A program made the position numbers and the translations under genes. A DNA stretch of 64,000 bases, taken from the NCBI RefSeq assembly GCF_947492715.1, contig NZ_CANLNS010000001.1, forward strand, positions 1,054,001-1,118,000, written 5' to 3'. The stretch comes from an uncultured Psychroserpens sp. (lineage in GTDB: Bacteria > Bacteroidota > Bacteroidia > Flavobacteriales > Flavobacteriaceae). The notes beneath the pieces are model-generated. The model was not told where the DNA came from. It saw only the letters and a list, made by a program, of their open reading frames with translations, and did no database searches. Below are positions 62,181 through 64,000 of the stretch, in pieces. Every line of letters begins with the position of its first letter. The first letter of the stretch is position 1.

Positions 62181-64000
62181 TTACGAGTTTTCACCAGGTT
62201 TGCCGATAAGCGTAAAATCTAAGTGTTTTTTAACAAGATCTGTGTTCTTAACTTTTACTACAACCTCATCACCAAGCTGATACATGGTTTTTGAATTTTT
62301 ACCTATAAGTGCATAGTGATCTTCATCAAATTCGTAATGATCATCAGTCATATCTCGCGTACTTACCATACCTTCACACTTATTAGAAATAATTTCTACA
62401 TAAATTCCCCAATCTGTCACTCCAGAAATAACACCTACAAATTCTTCATCCTTATGATCTTCCATAAAACGGATTTGCATGTATTTGATAGAATCTCTTT
62501 CAGCCTTAGTTGCTAGATTTTCCATAGTACTCGAGTGGTTACACTTATCTTCATAAATGTCTTCACTAACCGATTTTCCACCATCTAAATAATGTTGTAA
62601 TAAGCGATGTGCCATAACATCTGGATAACGACGAATTGGTGACGTAAAGTGACTATAATAATCAAACGCTAATCCATAGTGGCCAATGTTATGTGTAGTG
62701 TACTCTGCTTTACTCATAGATCTAATAGTTAAAGTATCTACAAGGTTTTGCTCTTTTTTACCATTTACATCTTTCAATAAATTATTTAAACTATTAGAGA
62801 TGCTTTTTCGGTCTTTAAAATTGAGTTTATAACCAAAACGACCTACAACATTTTGCAATGCTGCTAATTTACTATCGTCTGGTTCATCATGTACACGATA
62901 CACAAATGTTTTCTTTTGTTTTCCGATAAATTCGGCCACTTTTTTATTAGCTAGTAACATAAACTCTTCAATGAGTTTATTAGCATCTTTACTCGTTTTA
63001 AAATACACACCAACTGGATTTGCATCCTCATCTAAATTGAATTTAACCTCAACTTTATCAAACGAAATAGCTCCTGTACTCATACGCTTTCGACGCATGA
63101 TTTTAGCTAATTCATCTAGTTTTAAAACAGCATCAGCAATAGCTTGATCTGCTTGATACGTCTTACCTGTTAAAGACACGTCTTTAGGTATTGTATTTGA
63201 TTTCGTTTCTATAATTGATTCTGCTTCTTCATAAGCAAAACGTGCATCAGAATACGTAACTGTTCTACCAAACCATTGGTCTTTAATTTCGGCTTTATCA
63301 TTCATTTTAAACACTGCAGAAAACGTATACTTCTCTTCATGTGGTCTAAGTGAACAAGCTCCATTTGATAATATTTCAGGAAGCATTGGTACCACACGAT
63401 CAACCAGATATACCGATGTGGCGCGTTCGTAAGCCTCATCATCTAAAACCGTACCTTCTTGTAAATAATGCGACACATCTGCAATGTGAATACCTATTTC
63501 AAACAAACCATCGTCTAAAACTGTAAAGGATAAAGCATCATCAAAGTCTTTCGCATCTTTAGGATCTATTGTAAAGGTTAAATCTTTACGCATGTCACGA
63601 CGTTTTGCGATTTCTTCTTTTGTAATTGATGTATCTAAGGTATTTGCATATGCTTCGACTTCATGAGGAAACTCGTAAGGTAAACCATACTCTGCAAGAA
63701 TGGAGTGAATTTCTGTATTATGCTCGCCAGGTTTTCCTAAAACTTTTAAGACTCTTCCGTATGGAGAATCGGCTTTTTCTGGCCAATCTTCTAAAGTTAC
63801 TAATACCTTATCGCCTTCTTCAGCTTTATTAGTTTTATTAATTGGAACAAAAATATCGGTATGCATTTTATTTCCATCTGGAATTACAAAAGCATAGTTT
63901 TTATGGATTTGTATGACACCTACATATTCGGTTTTTGCACGCTTTACAATACTGGTAACTTCACCTTCTATCTTACCACGTTTTCTTCGTTTGTAAGCAT
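62181..64000 (-). CDS. rnr: Ribonuclease R, partial (N-terminus beyond the right edge)
   Basis: The frame is open to the window end, and residues upstream of the first internal Met continue the family pattern (for example EYVGVIQIHKNYAFVIPDG), so the gene continues past 64000. Visible parts are a cold-shock/OB segment, then the RNB catalytic domain with FTIDPKDAKDFDDALSF (metal-binding aspartates), SVYLVDRVVPMLPEILSNGA and HFTSPIRRYPDVMAHRLL. An S1 domain near the C-terminus contains GVISGVTDWGIYVEII. It degrades structured RNA from 3' to 5'. The stop at 62181 is normal. Confidence 0.95.
   Translation of the reverse strand, partial: AYKRRKRGKIEGEVTSIVKRAKTEYVGVIQIHKNYAFVIPDGNKMHTDIFVPINKTNKAEEGDKVLVTLEDWPEKADSPYGRVLKVLGKPGEHNTEIHSILAEYGLPYEFPHEVEAYANTLDTSITKEEIAKRRDMRKDLTFTIDPKDAKDFDDALSFTVLDDGLFEIGIHIADVSHYLQEGTVLDDEAYERATSVYLVDRVVPMLPEILSNGACSLRPHEEKYTFSAVFKMNDKAEIKDQWFGRTVTYSDARFAYEEAESIIETKSNTIPKDVSLTGKTYQADQAIADAVLKLDELAKIMRRKRMSTGAISFDKVEVKFNLDEDANPVGVYFKTSKDANKLIEEFMLLANKKVAEFIGKQKKTFVYRVHDEPDDSKLAALQNVVGRFGYKLNFKDRKSISNSLNNLLKDVNGKKEQNLVDTLTIRSMSKAEYTTHNIGHYGLAFDYYSHFTSPIRRYPDVMAHRLLQHYLDGGKSVSEDIYEDKCNHSSTMENLATKAERDSIKYMQIRFMEDHKDEEFVGVISGVTDWGIYVEIISNKCEGMVSTRDMTDDHYEFDEDHYALIGKNSKTMYQLGDEVVVKVKNTDLVKKHLDFTLIGKPGENS

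Overview
The window is AT-rich DNA from the chromosome of a Bacteroidetes bacterium, most likely a marine Flavobacteriaceae. This rests on several things: lineage-typical families (DUF4296, DUF4837, DUF4175, DUF2652, FecI/FecR with an STN-type TonB-dependent receptor), promoters with a TAnnTTTG -7 element, almost no Shine-Dalgarno sequences, and glnS beside gltX. I see no transposase, integrase, prophage, rRNA or CRISPR array. One tRNA (Cys, GCA) is present.

Positions 1-23128 hold a surface-polysaccharide cluster, all on the minus strand and nearly without gaps. In transcription order it contains a Wzz-like co-polymerase, the dTDP-L-rhamnose genes rfbB-A-C-D, gmd, an O-acylation trio (SGNH protein, MBOAT acyltransferase, second SGNH protein), GDP-L-fucose synthase, and cysQ, a DUF2061 membrane protein, cysC, cysD and cysN. 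These are followed by a DUF4296 lipoprotein, a PAPS-type sulfotransferase, a Wzx-like flippase, two polymerase/ligase-like membrane proteins, a glycosyltransferase, a WcaF-like acetyltransferase and a WcaI-like glycosyltransferase that runs off the left edge. The gene set predicts a polysaccharide containing rhamnose and fucose that is sulfated and O-acylated. The complete PAPS make-and-recycle set is present without a PAPS reductase, so the sulfur genes appear to serve sulfation, not cysteine synthesis. A DUF4296 lipoprotein and the fucose-side SGNH protein share a C-terminal domain that I cannot name.

Positions 23137-33929 carry a nucleoside-phosphorylase-like protein, a GH3-family protein and an M23 peptidase (which may be transcribed into the polysaccharide cluster), then tatA, a DUF4837 lipoprotein, an MltD-like lytic transglycosylase, pgk, a cyclase-like DUF2652 protein and holB. 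Positions 33932-37774 are a FecI-FecR-TonB receptor regulatory unit. Positions 38162-45671 contain an OmpH-like protein, a methyltransferase, mnmG flanked by two parS-like 16-mers, ybeY and a very large DUF4175 protein.

Positions 45793-64000 are mixed housekeeping and accessory genes: an AlkB-like membrane hydroxylase, gltX, a beta-barrel protein, an SPFH protein, a FemAB/GNAT-like protein, DUF1761, glnS, two unknown lipoproteins, a membrane-anchored AraC regulator, folB, tRNA-Cys, a three-gene LysE operon, a GIN-domain protein, an acyl-carrier-protein-like protein that looks circularly permuted, a YbjQ protein and a partial RNase R. The most unusual items are the sulfation block with its shared unnamed domain, the permuted ACP lacking the phosphopantetheine serine, and the parS pair around mnmG.
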